Source of the DNA: Deltaproteobacteria bacterium
Lineage (GTDB): Bacteria > Myxococcota_A > UBA796 > GCA-2862545
Assembly (NCBI GenBank): GCA_006226595.1
Contig: SBGP01000012.1
Location: 1-64,000 of the forward strand
Direction of reading: 5' to 3'
Length of the DNA: 64,000 nucleotides
Shown: positions 7,231 to 18,223 of the stretch, in pieces
Position numbering within the stretch: the first letter of the stretch is position 1
How the letters are laid out: each line of letters starts with the position of its first letter
Notes under the pieces: model-generated
Seen by the model: the letters and a program-made list of their open reading frames with translations, nothing else
Told to the model about the DNA's origin: nothing
The model's database searches: none
Made by a program: the position numbers and the translations under genes

Positions 7231-8600
7231 CAGCGACCTCCCTGGGCGATGGACAGGGCCGGCACGAACTCGGTGTCGAAGCTGGCCTCGTGGAGGTGTT
7301 CGAGCACCCAGTCCGGTGAGCGCCGCTCGTTGATCCACCGGATGAGCACAGTGTGATCGTAGCGACGACCGAGCAGGTTGAAGCCGATGACCTCGCCGCG
7401 CCGATGGACGACGCGAATCGTCGAGCGGACGGCACCCTGCTCCTCGAGGTAGGTCTCCTCCTGGTCCTCGAGGTCGAAGCCGACGAGCCCGGCCTGGGTC
7501 CACTCGATGTCGAACAACTTGGCGGAGTTGTAGAAGCTGCCGCGCTTGTAGGTCACCGCGTCGCCCATCAGCGCGCAGGCGGCGAGCTTGCCCTGGTCGC
7601 GGGCCGTGTACCACAGCTGCTCGGGACGCTGCACACCGTTGAACCAGCGCACCGAAGCACAGTCGCCGGCGGCGAACACGCCTTCCGCCGAGGTCCGCAG
7701 GCCCTCGTCGACGACGATGCCGCCGAACTTGTCGCGCTCCACGGCGTCCCCGAGCCACTCGGTGTTCGGCACGACGCCGATGGCGATGACCACGCAGTCG
7801 GCCGGAATGTCGCCCCGGTTGGTCTTGACGCCGGTGACGAGGCCATCCGCGCCGTTCAGTCCCTCGATCTCGTGCTCGAGGTGCACCTGCACGCCGTGTT
7901 CGGCCATGCGCGCCGCAATCCAGGTGGACTCGGCCTTGGACAGGGCCATCGGCCAGAACCACTCCTCGCGGATGAGGAAGTGCGGGTGCAGGCCCGCCGC
8001 GTGCGCGACCTCGACCGCCTCGATGCCGATCAGTCCGCCGCCGATGACCGCGACCTCCTTGGCGAGCCGGCCGCGCTTCTCGGCCGCCACCGGCCGGAAC
8101 TGGTAGGGCGAGTCCTCGGTCGTCGCCGCGAGGTGGGCCTCGGCGTTCGGTGGGCCGCCCGCGAGCGAGGGGCCGCCGTGGACTTCCTTCTCGTACCAGG
8201 CGAGGTCCTGGTGGGTCACGAAGTGGCCGACGCCAGCGAGCTCGCCGTAGCCGGACCAGAACGGCGTGGGGCGCGGTCGCGAGCCGCACGCGACGAGCAG
8301 CCGGTCGTAGGGCACGGGTTCGAGGCCGCCTGCGAGCAGCACCTTCTTCGCGGTCGTGTCCAGGCCCGTGGCCCGGGCGCGTACCCGACGGAAGTTCAGG
8401 CGCGCGTACACGTCGCGCTCGAGGGGCTCGGTGTCCGCGTGCGAGAGCTGACCGGAGTGGATCCACATCAGCGCGGTGCGCGAGAAGAAGTGGTCGGACT
8501 CCTCGCTGATCAGCGTGATCGACCAGTCCGGGTGGCGCTTGCGCACGTCGAGCGCCGCGTTCATGCCGGCGGCGCCGTTTCCGATGATGACGATGTCCAT
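7230..8600 (-). CDS. NAD(P)/FAD-dependent oxidoreductase
   Basis: A 456-residue pyridine-nucleotide-disulfide-oxidoreductase-type flavoprotein. The FAD-binding GXGXXG is at the N-terminus (VIIGNGAAG) and the NAD(P)-binding motif near the middle (VAVIGGGLIGIEA). GVFAAGDCASVRWFNG near residue 330 is the second FAD contact. No CXXXXC active disulfide is visible, so it resembles NADH-dependent nitrite- or rubredoxin-reductase-like members. Its coupling to the polyferredoxin gene points to a two-component route NAD(P)H to FAD to 4Fe-4S clusters. The start has an AAGGGG SD. The substrate is unknown. Confidence 0.88.
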   Translation of the reverse strand: MDIVIIGNGAAGMNAALDVRKRHPDWSITLISEESDHFFSRTALMWIHSGQLSHADTEPLERDVYARLNFRRVRARATGLDTTAKKVLLAGGLEPVPYDRLLVACGSRPRPTPFWSGYGELAGVGHFVTHQDLAWYEKEVHGGPSLAGGPPNAEAHLAATTEDSPYQFRPVAAEKRGRLAKEVAVIGGGLIGIEAVEVAHAAGLHPHFLIREEWFWPMALSKAESTWIAARMAEHGVQVHLEHEIEGLNGADGLVTGVKTNRGDIPADCVVIAIGVVPNTEWLGDAVERDKFGGIVVDEGLRTSAEGVFAAGDCASVRWFNGVQRPEQLWYTARDQGKLAACALMGDAVTYKRGSFYNSAKLFDIEWTQAGLVGFDLEDQEETYLEEQGAVRSTIRVVHRRGEVIGFNLLGRRYDHTVLIRWINERRSPDWVLEHLHEASFDTEFVPALSIAQGGR

Positions 8601-8672
8601 GGGCCCCTTCGTCGTGGAGTCGCGCGTCCACGCGACGTTACACCGAGGGGTACGCCACCGGGGCCCGGGTGG

Positions 8673-9455
8673 TTACCGCGAGCCCGCCGGCGGGGGCTGG
8701 GTCCGGTGGAAGGCCCACTGGTCGTCGGTCGAGAGCTCGGGGCGGAAGGTGTAGCCCATCGCGTCGCACTGCTTGAGATGCTCGGCGTCGGTCACACGGT
8801 TCTTGATGGCCCAGCGGACCATGGCGCCGCGAGCCTGCTTGGCGAAGAACGAGAGCACGCGGGCCTTTCCGCCCTTCTCGTCCTTGAACACCGGCGTGAT
8901 CACGCGACCACCGAGGTGGCTCTTCACGGCGCCGAAGTACTCGTTGCTCGCGCAGTTGACGATGGTCGCGTCGTCGCCCCGCCACTGGGCGAGCTGCTGT
9001 GCGATGCGGTCGCCCCAGAAGCTGTACAGGTCCTTGCCGCGGCCGGTCGCGAGCTTGGTGCCCATCTCGAGGCGGTAGGGCTGGATCAGGTCCAGGGGCC
9101 GCACCACGCCGTACAGGCCCGAGAGGATGCCCACGTGGTCCTGTGCCCACGCGAGGTCTTCGGGGGACAGGCTCGCGGCGTCCAGGCCGCGGTAGGTGTC
9201 GCCGGCGAAGAGCAGCGCGGCCTGCTTCGCGTTGTCCCGGTCGAAGGGGAAGGCGAGCGACTGGTAGCGCTCGGCGTTGAGGTCTCCGAGCTTCTCGCTG
9301 ATGTGCATCAGGTCCTGCAGTTCCTTGGACGACAGCGTGCGCACGGTGTCGAGCAGGGTCTCGGTCTCGGTCTGCATCGCGGGCTGGCTCGCGCCGTACT
9401 CGGCGACGGCGGGGCCTTCGTGCAGGCTCTTCGCGGGAGACAGGAGCATGAGCAT
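8673..9455 (-). CDS. yaaA: Peroxide stress protein YaaA/DUF328
   Basis: A 260-residue cytoplasmic protein matching the UPF0246/YaaA family along its length: LLSPAKSL at the N-terminus, DTYRGLDA at about 87, ILSGLYGVVRPLDLIQPYRL at about 110-130, YSFWGDRI, NCASNEYF, and RVLSFFAKQARG near the C-terminus. In E. coli, YaaA is induced by OxyR and limits free iron and DNA damage during peroxide stress. The ATG chosen has GGAGG at a good distance and starts the conserved LLSPAKS segment. The SD lies inside an inverted repeat (separate entry). Confidence 0.93.
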   Translation of the reverse strand: MLMLLSPAKSLHEGPAVAEYGASQPAMQTETETLLDTVRTLSSKELQDLMHISEKLGDLNAERYQSLAFPFDRDNAKQAALLFAGDTYRGLDAASLSPEDLAWAQDHVGILSGLYGVVRPLDLIQPYRLEMGTKLATGRGKDLYSFWGDRIAQQLAQWRGDDATIVNCASNEYFGAVKSHLGGRVITPVFKDEKGGKARVLSFFAKQARGAMVRWAIKNRVTDAEHLKQCDAMGYTFRPELSTDDQWAFHRTQPPPAGSR

Positions 9456-9459
9456 GGGC

Positions 9460-9478
9460 GGTCCTCCGTAAGAGGACC
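9460..9478 (-). promoter_or_regulatory. Inverted repeat covering the yaaA SD
   Basis: Perfect 7-bp arms GGTCCTC and GAGGACC are separated by 5 nt. In the mRNA the downstream arm contains most of the GGAGG of yaaA, so a hairpin could hide the ribosome binding site. Regulation is inference. Confidence 0.35.
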
Positions 9479-9571
9479 TGTGTATCCCGTCGCAGCCGGG
9501 GGGGAGGGTGTCGCGGCGGCTGCAACGGTGCGTGCGCGTAACAATTCGCGTCGTGGCGGCACCACGTACCC

Positions 9572-9587
9572 GATGCCTCATGGCATC
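9572..9587 (-). terminator. Short hairpin after the hybrid kinase gene
   Basis: GATGCC-TCAT-GGCATC is a perfect 6-bp hairpin 44 nt past the kinase stop codon. It has no T-run, so it may be a transcript-end stabiliser or a Rho-type end rather than a true intrinsic terminator. Confidence 0.25.
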
Positions 9588-9630
9588 ACGTCGTCCGGCG
9601 TCCGCGTGGGGTGGGCGCCGGGCGGCACCC

Positions 9631-12165
<2,535 letters not shown>

Positions 12166-12214
12166 ACCAGCCTCCACGGAACGAGCATCGACCGCGGAGG
12201 TGGCGCCGTCAAGC

Positions 12215-14275
12215 TCAGCGCTCCGGGCGCTCGCCCAGGGTGACCGTGAGGGTCTTGCGCTCGTCGTCGCGGATGACGTCCACCGAGATCTCCTCGCCGG
12301 CGCCAATTCGCGCGAGTCGCGCGCTGAGGCTGCGACGGTCGGTGGGCATGCCGTTGATGCGGTACACGATGTCGCCCGCGAGCAGGCCACCCTTGCCGGC
12401 GGGGCCGCCGTCGACCACCTGCATGAGCGTGATGCCCTCGCCCTCGAGCAGGCCGTACTTGGCCTTGACCTCGTCCTCGACACCTCCTGGGAACACCCCG
12501 AGATAGCCGGTCTTCGCGCGGGTCAACTCGTACGGCTTGACCTCGACGCCGCGCTTCACCTCGAGGGTCACGGTGGTGCCCGGCTCGATCTCGGCGAGGG
12601 CCACGCCCACCGCGTCCGCATCGAGGCGCTCGCTGGCCACGGCGTGCACGATGTCGCCCTTCTGCAGGCCAGCGGCCTTGGCGCGACCATCGGGGTCCAC
12701 CGAGGCAATGAGCGCGCCTTCGGGCGTCGCGCGCACGCTGGCGCCCATCCACGTGAGGTGGTGCACGAAGGGAAGCGTGGCGTCCTGGTCTGCGATGGCC
12801 TGGACCACGCCGATCGATGCGTTCACGACCTTGGTGGCCTGGGCGACGTCGACCGACTCGGGCTGGTCCGAGAGCTGGTGGTAGTCGTCGTGCAGGCCCG
12901 TGAAGAAGAACATGAACGGGATGTGGACCTGGTAGAACGAGTCGTGGTCGGAGTTGCCGGCGTAGTTGGTGCCCGCGAAGGTGATGTCGAGCTCGGCCTT
13001 CTTCGCGGCTTCCTCGACGATGGGCTGAAGCCCCGTCACGTAGGCCTCTCCGAGGACCTCGACCGGCTCCTCGCCGTTGCGGCTGATCATGTCGAGGTTG
13101 AGCATGAACACGACCTTGTCGAGGTCGACGGTCGCGTCGCGCACGAAGGCCTTGGAGCCGAGCAGGCCCTTCTCCTCGCCGGTGAACAGCGCGAACACCA
13201 GCGTGCGCTCGGTCGGGTGGGCGGCGAAGTGGCGGGCGAGCTCGAGCACCGCGGCGGTGCCGGAGGCGTTGTCGTCCGCGCCGTTGTACACCGTGTCACC
13301 CTCGCCCTCGTAGGCGCCGAGGTGGTCGTAGTGCGCGCCGATGACGACGATCTCGTCGGCCTTGTCCGGGTTCGTACCGGGGAGCATCGCCACGACGTTG
13401 CGGTCGTTCACGGCAACCGCTTCTTCCCCCGCCTTGATCGCGAGCTTGGCCTTCACACCGCTGACCGCGAGGTCCTTGGGCTGCGTGCCGCCGTCGACGG
13501 CCTCCTGCAGCTCCTTCAGCGACTTCCCGGTGCCGGAGAGCATCTTCTCGACGGCCGGCTGGGAGGCGTGGATGGCGAGGAACTGCGGTCCCTGGGACTC
13601 GCCCCGGCCCACGTCTTCGGGCTTGTCGAGACGCAGGCGACGGCGGCCGCGGAAGTCGTCCCCGGCCTCGTGGTTGAGCGGGTCCGTCGCGAGGATCATG
13701 CCGATGGCGCCGTGCTCGGCGGCGACCTGGGCCTTCTTCAGGAACGCCGCGTGCTCGGTGGTCTCGGCGCCCTTGAACTTCTCCCAGGTCTCGTCCTCCT
13801 CCCGGGGCTCGTGGCGAAGCAGGACCACGATCTTGCCCTCGACGTCGAGGCCCTCGTAGTCGTTCCAGCCGTCCTCTTCCGAGACGATGCCGTACCCGGC
13901 GAACACGAGCTCGCCCTCGGCCTCGCCCTCGTCCGAGAAGTCGAAGGGGGAGAAGGACTTGCCGAGCTCGAGCGGCACCTCGGCGCCCTCGATGCTCGCG
14001 GTGGTCGACGCGTCCCAGTCCACGGCCCAGAACGTGACCGGCGCGAAGTAGTCGCCGGCGCCCTCGACGGGCTTGAGGCCGAGATCGGAGAAGTGCTTGG
14101 CGGCGTAGTCGCTGGCGAGGCGGGTCCCTTCCTCGCCGGTGCCGCGGCCCAGGTAGGCGTCGGAGGCGAGGGTGTCGACATGGGCTTTCCAGCGCTCGGA
14201 GAGCTCGGGGCCGGCGTCGGTGGCGGCGGGCTCGCCGCAAGCGACGAGAGCGAGGAGCAGGGGAAGGCTACGCAC
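12215..14275 (-). CDS. M28-family zinc aminopeptidase lipoprotein with PA and two PDZ domains
   Basis: A 686-residue exported peptidase. The signal ends in a lipobox ([10 protein letters not shown]). A PA domain is inserted at about 115-220 ([22 protein letters not shown] region). The zinc-peptidase core at about 310-495 shows all the expected ligands and catalytic residues: [29 protein letters not shown] and NSDHDSFY. Two PDZ domains close the chain (about 510-585 and 600-686). The start is a GTG with GGAGG. M28/PDZ proteins of this kind act in the periplasm or on the surface on peptides. Some 27-kb-scale neighbours are also exported, but no operon partner is evident. Confidence 0.92.
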   Translation of the reverse strand: MRSLPLLLALVACGEPAATDAGPELSERWKAHVDTLASDAYLGRGTGEEGTRLASDYAAKHFSDLGLKPVEGAGDYFAPVTFWAVDWDASTTASIEGAEVPLELGKSFSPFDFSDEGEAEGELVFAGYGIVSEEDGWNDYEGLDVEGKIVVLLRHEPREEDETWEKFKGAETTEHAAFLKKAQVAAEHGAIGMILATDPLNHEAGDDFRGRRRLRLDKPEDVGRGESQGPQFLAIHASQPAVEKMLSGTGKSLKELQEAVDGGTQPKDLAVSGVKAKLAIKAGEEAVAVNDRNVVAMLPGTNPDKADEIVVIGAHYDHLGAYEGEGDTVYNGADDNASGTAAVLELARHFAAHPTERTLVFALFTGEEKGLLGSKAFVRDATVDLDKVVFMLNLDMISRNGEEPVEVLGEAYVTGLQPIVEEAAKKAELDITFAGTNYAGNSDHDSFYQVHIPFMFFFTGLHDDYHQLSDQPESVDVAQATKVVNASIGVVQAIADQDATLPFVHHLTWMGASVRATPEGALIASVDPDGRAKAAGLQKGDIVHAVASERLDADAVGVALAEIEPGTTVTLEVKRGVEVKPYELTRAKTGYLGVFPGGVEDEVKAKYGLLEGEGITLMQVVDGGPAGKGGLLAGDIVYRINGMPTDRRSLSARLARIGAGEEISVDVIRDDERKTLTVTLGERPER

Positions 14276-14401
14276 GGGTCCTCCAGTGAGACGGGGGCGT
14301 TTTAGTCGACGCCGAGGAGGCTTCGGTCAGGGATTGGCCAAGCGCGGAGGGCAGTGACAGGTCTTGACGATCGGAACGCAGGCCGCGGTCTGACGCGTCT
14401 C

Positions 14402-14541
14402 GGGGTCGGACCCTTCTCGGGGGTCCGACACGACTGCGGGGTTTGACCCTTCTCGGGGGTCTGACCCTCCTGGGGGGTCTGACCCTTCTTGGGGGTCTGA
14501 CCCTCCTGGGGGGTCTGACCCTCCTGGGGGGTCTGACCCCC
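14402..14541. repeat. Tandem 18-bp repeats with near-palindromic GGGTCTGACCC core
   Basis: Four clean 18-bp units run from 14462 to 14533, with consensus TGACCCTYCTKGGGGGTC, and more degenerate copies lie upstream to about 14402 and at the right edge. Each junction forms GGGTCTGACCC, palindromic apart from its central base, so the transcript could fold into serial hairpins. Comparable GGGTC/GACCC elements are dispersed in some proteobacterial genomes; whether this is a REP-like element cannot be told from one site. Confidence 0.8.
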
Positions 14542-14649
14542 GATGAACTCGATGAACACGTGGTTCTCGCGATCTGGGTCCCGGAAATCCCGCGATTTGG
14601 GGTAGTCCTGGCATCGATCTTGCTCCGCTCGAAACGGGCTCCCCCGCGA

Positions 14650-14661
14650 TAGCGTTGGGAC
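14650..14661 (+). promoter_or_regulatory. Putative -10 element of a leaderless promoter
   Basis: TAGCGT (14650-14655) lies 6 nt before the helicase ATG and there is no SD between them. Confidence 0.4.
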
Positions 14662-16860
14662 ATGGACCACCTCCTCGGGCTCGGCGACAAGCGCGTGGTC
14701 GCGCTTCTCGGGCCGACGAACACCGGCAAGACGCATGCGGCGATCGAGCGCATGCTCGGCCATCGCACCGGCATGATCGGTCTGCCACTTCGCCTGCTCG
14801 CGCAGGAGGTGTACCAGCGTGTCGTGGACCGCGTGGGAGAGGCGCTCGTCGCCCTGGTCACCGGTGAGGAGAAGCGGGTGCCGACCACCGCCCGCTACTG
14901 GGTGTGCACCGTCGAGGCGATGCCCCTCGATACGCCGGTGCACTTCCTCGCGATCGACGAGATCCAGCTCATGGAGGACCGCGTTCGGGGCCACGTGTTC
15001 ACCGACCGCCTGCTGCACGCCCGGGGCCTCATGGAGACGTGGTTCATGGGCTCGGACAGCGCGGGCTGGTTGATCACCGAGCTGGTGCCGGAGGTCGAGC
15101 ACGAGCGCAAGCCTCGCCTGTCGCAGCTCACCCACGCCGGCGCGTCCTGGCTCACGGATCTCCCCCCGAGGTCGGCGGTGGTCGCGTTCTCGGCGCGCGA
15201 GGTCACGTCCCTCGCCGAGCGACTGCGCGACCGACGTGGGGGCGCCGCCGTCGTGCTCGGCGCCTTGTCTCCGCGGACTCGCAACGCCCAGGTCGCCCTG
15301 TTCCAGAGCGGGGAGGTGCCGTATCTCGTCGCCACCGATGCCATCGGCATGGGGCTGAACCTGGACGTGCACCACGTCGCCCTCGCGGGTCTTCGCAAGT
15401 TCGACGGCATCTCGGTCCGCGAGCTCTCCGCCGCCGAGGTCGGCCAGATCGCGGGTCGCGCCGGAAGGCACCACACCTCCGGTAGTTTCGGCAGCCTGGA
15501 GGAGGTGGGTCCGCTGGACCCGGACCTGGTGCGTCGCATCGAGCGGCACGACTACCCGCGGCTTCAGCGCGTGTTCTGGCGCAACCACGACCTCGACACC
15601 TCGTCGCTCGAGGCCCTGATCGCGAGCCTCGGGGTGCGCCCGCCGCACAAGAAGCTGGTGCGCGTGCGTGAGGCGGGGGACGAGGAAGCGCTGCACACGC
15701 TGTCCCGGCAGGCGGAGGTCCGCAGGCGCGCGGTGGGGCCGGAGCGCGTGGCGCTACTCTGGGACGTGTGCCGCATTCCGGACTTCCGCAAGACGCTCAC
15801 CGGCGATCACACCGATCTGCTGCGGGTGATCTACGCGTCCCTGTGTGACACCGGCCGCATCTCCGCGGACTTCGCCGACCGCCGCCTCTCACGCCTCGAC
15901 CGTGCGGATGGCGGTGTGGATGCCCTGACGACACGCATCGCCTTCGTCCGGACCTGGGCGACCCTGGCTCACCGCCGCGCATGGTTCGACGATCCTCGCC
16001 ACTGGCAGGAGCGTGCCCGCGCTGTCGAGGAGCGCCTGTCCGATGCCCTGCACGAGGAGCTCACCCGCCGCTTCGTGGAGAGGCGGATTCGTCGGGGCTG
16101 GACCCCACGGATCGAGGCAGGCAAGGTCATAGCGGACGGCCGAGAGGTCGGCGGGCTGGTGGGCTTGCGGCTCGTCGCTCCGGGGCTGGTCGGTGAGGAG
16201 GCGCTGGCGGTTCGCGCGGCTGCGTCGGAGTTGCTGGCCGACCGCGTCGAGGCCATCGCCGGGTGCGCGGACGAGGAGCTGTCGGTCGGTACCGATGCGC
16301 ACCTCCGCTGGCGCGGCGAGATCGTCGGCACGCTGCGGGCGGGCGACCATCCGCTCACGCCGGGTGTGGCTCTGCTCGCCGACGCACTTCCGGCGGAGCA
16401 GGCGGACCGCATTCGCGAGCGGCTCGAGTGGTGGGTGCGCTCCGAGCTCGACCATCTGCTCGCGCCGCTCAGGGACCCCGCAGTGCTCGCGCTCACGCCC
16501 GCTGCGGGCGCCGTGTTCGCGCGGCTGGTCGACCACCTCGGGGTGATGCGCAAGTGGGCCCACGCCGACGTGGTGGGGGAGCTGTCGCGCCGGGACTGGG
16601 ACGCGCTACGCGTCGCGGGTGTGCTCGAGCACAAGGGCCTGCTGTGGCTTCGACCCCTGCACACGCGCGCCTGGAGTCGGTTTCGACCGGCGCTGGCCCG
16701 TGCCTTCTGGGGGCGCTTGCCCGAGCTGCCGACGGACGGAGGCCCGGCCCGCGTGGACGTGGGGGAGGGAGCCGACGCCGCGCTCTGGGAGAAGCTCGGC
16801 TACGTCGTGCACGGCGGCTGGGCTACGCGCCTCGACAAGCTGAGTGGGCGCAGGCGCTAG
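14662..16860 (+). CDS. Suv3-like DExH RNA helicase
   Basis: A 732-residue superfamily-2 helicase. Motif I is GPTNTGKTHAA (16-26) and motif II is DEIQ (about 97), the DExH variant used by mitochondrial Suv3. Motif VI reads QIAGRAGR (about 267). The C-terminal region, with LKKLP-like basic segments and Arg-rich helices, is longer than in eukaryotic Suv3 and ends GRRR. Suv3 partners an exoribonuclease in RNA turnover in mitochondria and related alphaproteobacterial proteins; the role here is inferred to be RNA decay. No RNase gene is next to it. The stop codon shares CTAG with the convergent SDR stop. Confidence 0.87.
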   Translation: MDHLLGLGDKRVVALLGPTNTGKTHAAIERMLGHRTGMIGLPLRLLAQEVYQRVVDRVGEALVALVTGEEKRVPTTARYWVCTVEAMPLDTPVHFLAIDEIQLMEDRVRGHVFTDRLLHARGLMETWFMGSDSAGWLITELVPEVEHERKPRLSQLTHAGASWLTDLPPRSAVVAFSAREVTSLAERLRDRRGGAAVVLGALSPRTRNAQVALFQSGEVPYLVATDAIGMGLNLDVHHVALAGLRKFDGISVRELSAAEVGQIAGRAGRHHTSGSFGSLEEVGPLDPDLVRRIERHDYPRLQRVFWRNHDLDTSSLEALIASLGVRPPHKKLVRVREAGDEEALHTLSRQAEVRRRAVGPERVALLWDVCRIPDFRKTLTGDHTDLLRVIYASLCDTGRISADFADRRLSRLDRADGGVDALTTRIAFVRTWATLAHRRAWFDDPRHWQERARAVEERLSDALHEELTRRFVERRIRRGWTPRIEAGKVIADGREVGGLVGLRLVAPGLVGEEALAVRAAASELLADRVEAIAGCADEELSVGTDAHLRWRGEIVGTLRAGDHPLTPGVALLADALPAEQADRIRERLEWWVRSELDHLLAPLRDPAVLALTPAAGAVFARLVDHLGVMRKWAHADVVGELSRRDWDALRVAGVLEHKGLLWLRPLHTRAWSRFRPALARAFWGRLPELPTDGGPARVDVGEGADAALWEKLGYVVHGGWATRLDKLSGRRR

Positions 16861-17636
16861 CCCATCCACATGCCGTTGTTCACGTCGATGGCCTGGCCGG
16901 TGATGCCGACGCTGTCACCGCTCACCAGCCACGACACGATGCCCGCGATCTCATCGGGCTTCGACATGCGACGGATGGGCACGCCCCGGTAGAGCGCCTG
17001 CACCTTGTCCTCGAAGCTGCCCTTGATGTTCGCGCCGAAGCCCTCGACGGCCATCAGCCCCATGCCGGTCTCGACGTAGCCGGGACACACCGCGTTCACG
17101 CGGATCTCGTGGCGGCCGACTTCGTGCGCCAGCGCGCGCACCATGCCGAGCAGGCCCGCCTTGGACGCGCAGTAGCCGGTGAGGCCCTTGCCGCCGATGC
17201 GACCGAGGATGGACGACATCACCACCACGTGGCGCTCCTCTTCGCTCGGCGCCATCTGCGCGAGGGCTGCCCGCACCGTGTGGTAGGCGCCGACGAGGTT
17301 GATCTGCAGCACCTGCTCGAAGGCGTCGTGCGGGCCCGGCATGTTCGGGATGGCCGCACCGGCGTTGGCAACGACGCCCCACAGCGGGCCCTGGGCCTCG
17401 GCCGCGGCGGCGAAGGCCGCGTACAGGGCGGGCGTGTCGGTGACGTCGACCGCGTGGACGTAGGTGCCCTCGGCACCCGCTTCGGCGGCCAGGCGCGCGG
17501 TCTCCTCGAGCTCGCTCTGCCGGCGAGAGAACAGCGACACCCGCGCCCCCTCGCTCCCCAGTCGCACGGCGATGGCGCGTCCGATGCCGGCCGAAGCCCC
17601 GGTAATCGCGAAGTGCTTGCCCTGCTGTCGACCCAT
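16857..17636 (-). CDS. SDR-family NAD(P)-dependent oxidoreductase
   Basis: A 259-residue classical short-chain dehydrogenase. Cofactor motif TGASAGIG is at residues 11-18, NAG at about 83, the catalytic Ser in VVMSSILG (about 137), and YCASK (Tyr-X-X-X-Lys) at about 150. The C-terminus VGITGQAIDVNNGMWMG resembles the FabG/3-hydroxyacyl-dehydrogenase subgroup. The substrate is not predictable. The ATG has GAGGAGG upstream; an earlier in-frame start would lack an SD. The stop codon overlaps the helicase stop on a CTAG tetranucleotide. Confidence 0.88.
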   Translation of the reverse strand: MGRQQGKHFAITGASAGIGRAIAVRLGSEGARVSLFSRRQSELEETARLAAEAGAEGTYVHAVDVTDTPALYAAFAAAAEAQGPLWGVVANAGAAIPNMPGPHDAFEQVLQINLVGAYHTVRAALAQMAPSEEERHVVVMSSILGRIGGKGLTGYCASKAGLLGMVRALAHEVGRHEIRVNAVCPGYVETGMGLMAVEGFGANIKGSFEDKVQALYRGVPIRRMSKPDEIAGIVSWLVSGDSVGITGQAIDVNNGMWMG

Positions 17637-17719
17637 GCCGTCCTCCTCGTTGCGGCCCCGTGGACCGTGGTCCGGCATGGTACCCGGGGCGCGTGGTATG
17701 CAGGCAGCACGGAGGACAC

Positions 17720-18175
17720 ATGGCGCTGGTCGCGTGCGCTCGCTGCGGCGAGGAGACGCCGGAGGAGAACCTGCTCTACCACCAGGCTGGGCGGATCTGC
17801 GCGGCGTGCGAGCTCGACATCGACGAGGCGGACCAGACCTCGCGGGGCGTGTTCGCGACGGTTGTCGGGGGGCCGATCATCGTGTTCATCGGCAGCGTCA
17901 TGTTCTGCTTCGGCTCGATGGGCGGCATTCCGATGTTCGTCGCGGGCGCCTATGGCGGCTGGACCGGCATCACCTCGCTGCTCGAGGCCTACCGCGTGGT
18001 CAAGAGCGACGACCAGGCCGTCGGTGGACTCGGCCGAGGCATGCTCCTGCTCTCGGGCCTGTTCACCTTCCTGTGGTCCCTGCCGCTGATGGCGGTCGGA
18101 CTCTTCGAGATCGTGCGCCTCACCGGCCTGATCTGGGAGCCGCGTGGGCTGATGCAGCTCACCCTGCCGATCTAG
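17720..18175 (+). CDS. Zinc-ribbon membrane protein
   Basis: A 151-residue protein. The N-terminal zinc ribbon has two CXXC knuckles (CARC at 6-9, CAAC at about 27-30). Two or three hydrophobic segments follow, at about 45-80 (VVGGPIIVFIGSVMFCFG, then GIPMFVAGAYGG) and about 105-135. The fold resembles small myxobacterial proteins with a ribbon tethered to the membrane, of unknown role. GGAGG lies 5 nt before the ATG. It converges on the Ser/Thr kinase gene 48 nt downstream. Confidence 0.75.
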   Translation: MALVACARCGEETPEENLLYHQAGRICAACELDIDEADQTSRGVFATVVGGPIIVFIGSVMFCFGSMGGIPMFVAGAYGGWTGITSLLEAYRVVKSDDQAVGGLGRGMLLLSGLFTFLWSLPLMAVGLFEIVRLTGLIWEPRGLMQLTLPI

Positions 18176-18223
18176 CGGGCGCTCGTCGCGGACCTGGGTC
18201 CCAGAGCACGTCCAGCGACGCGC

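Larger units (their letters stand above)
14276..14661. other. Intergenic region between peptidase and helicase genes
   Basis: This 386-bp gap holds the peptidase gene's upstream region, the 18-bp repeat tract and the helicase promoter. Reading frames that cross the repeats give monotonous peptides (GQTPQE-type on one strand, GLTLLG-type on the other) and do not look like genes. Confidence 0.6.

Noticed and set aside
14302-15696. A minus-strand reading frame crossing the 18-bp repeats and the helicase start
   Set aside because: It runs antisense to the conserved helicase motifs and encodes a repeated GQTPQE-like peptide only because the repeat length is a multiple of three.
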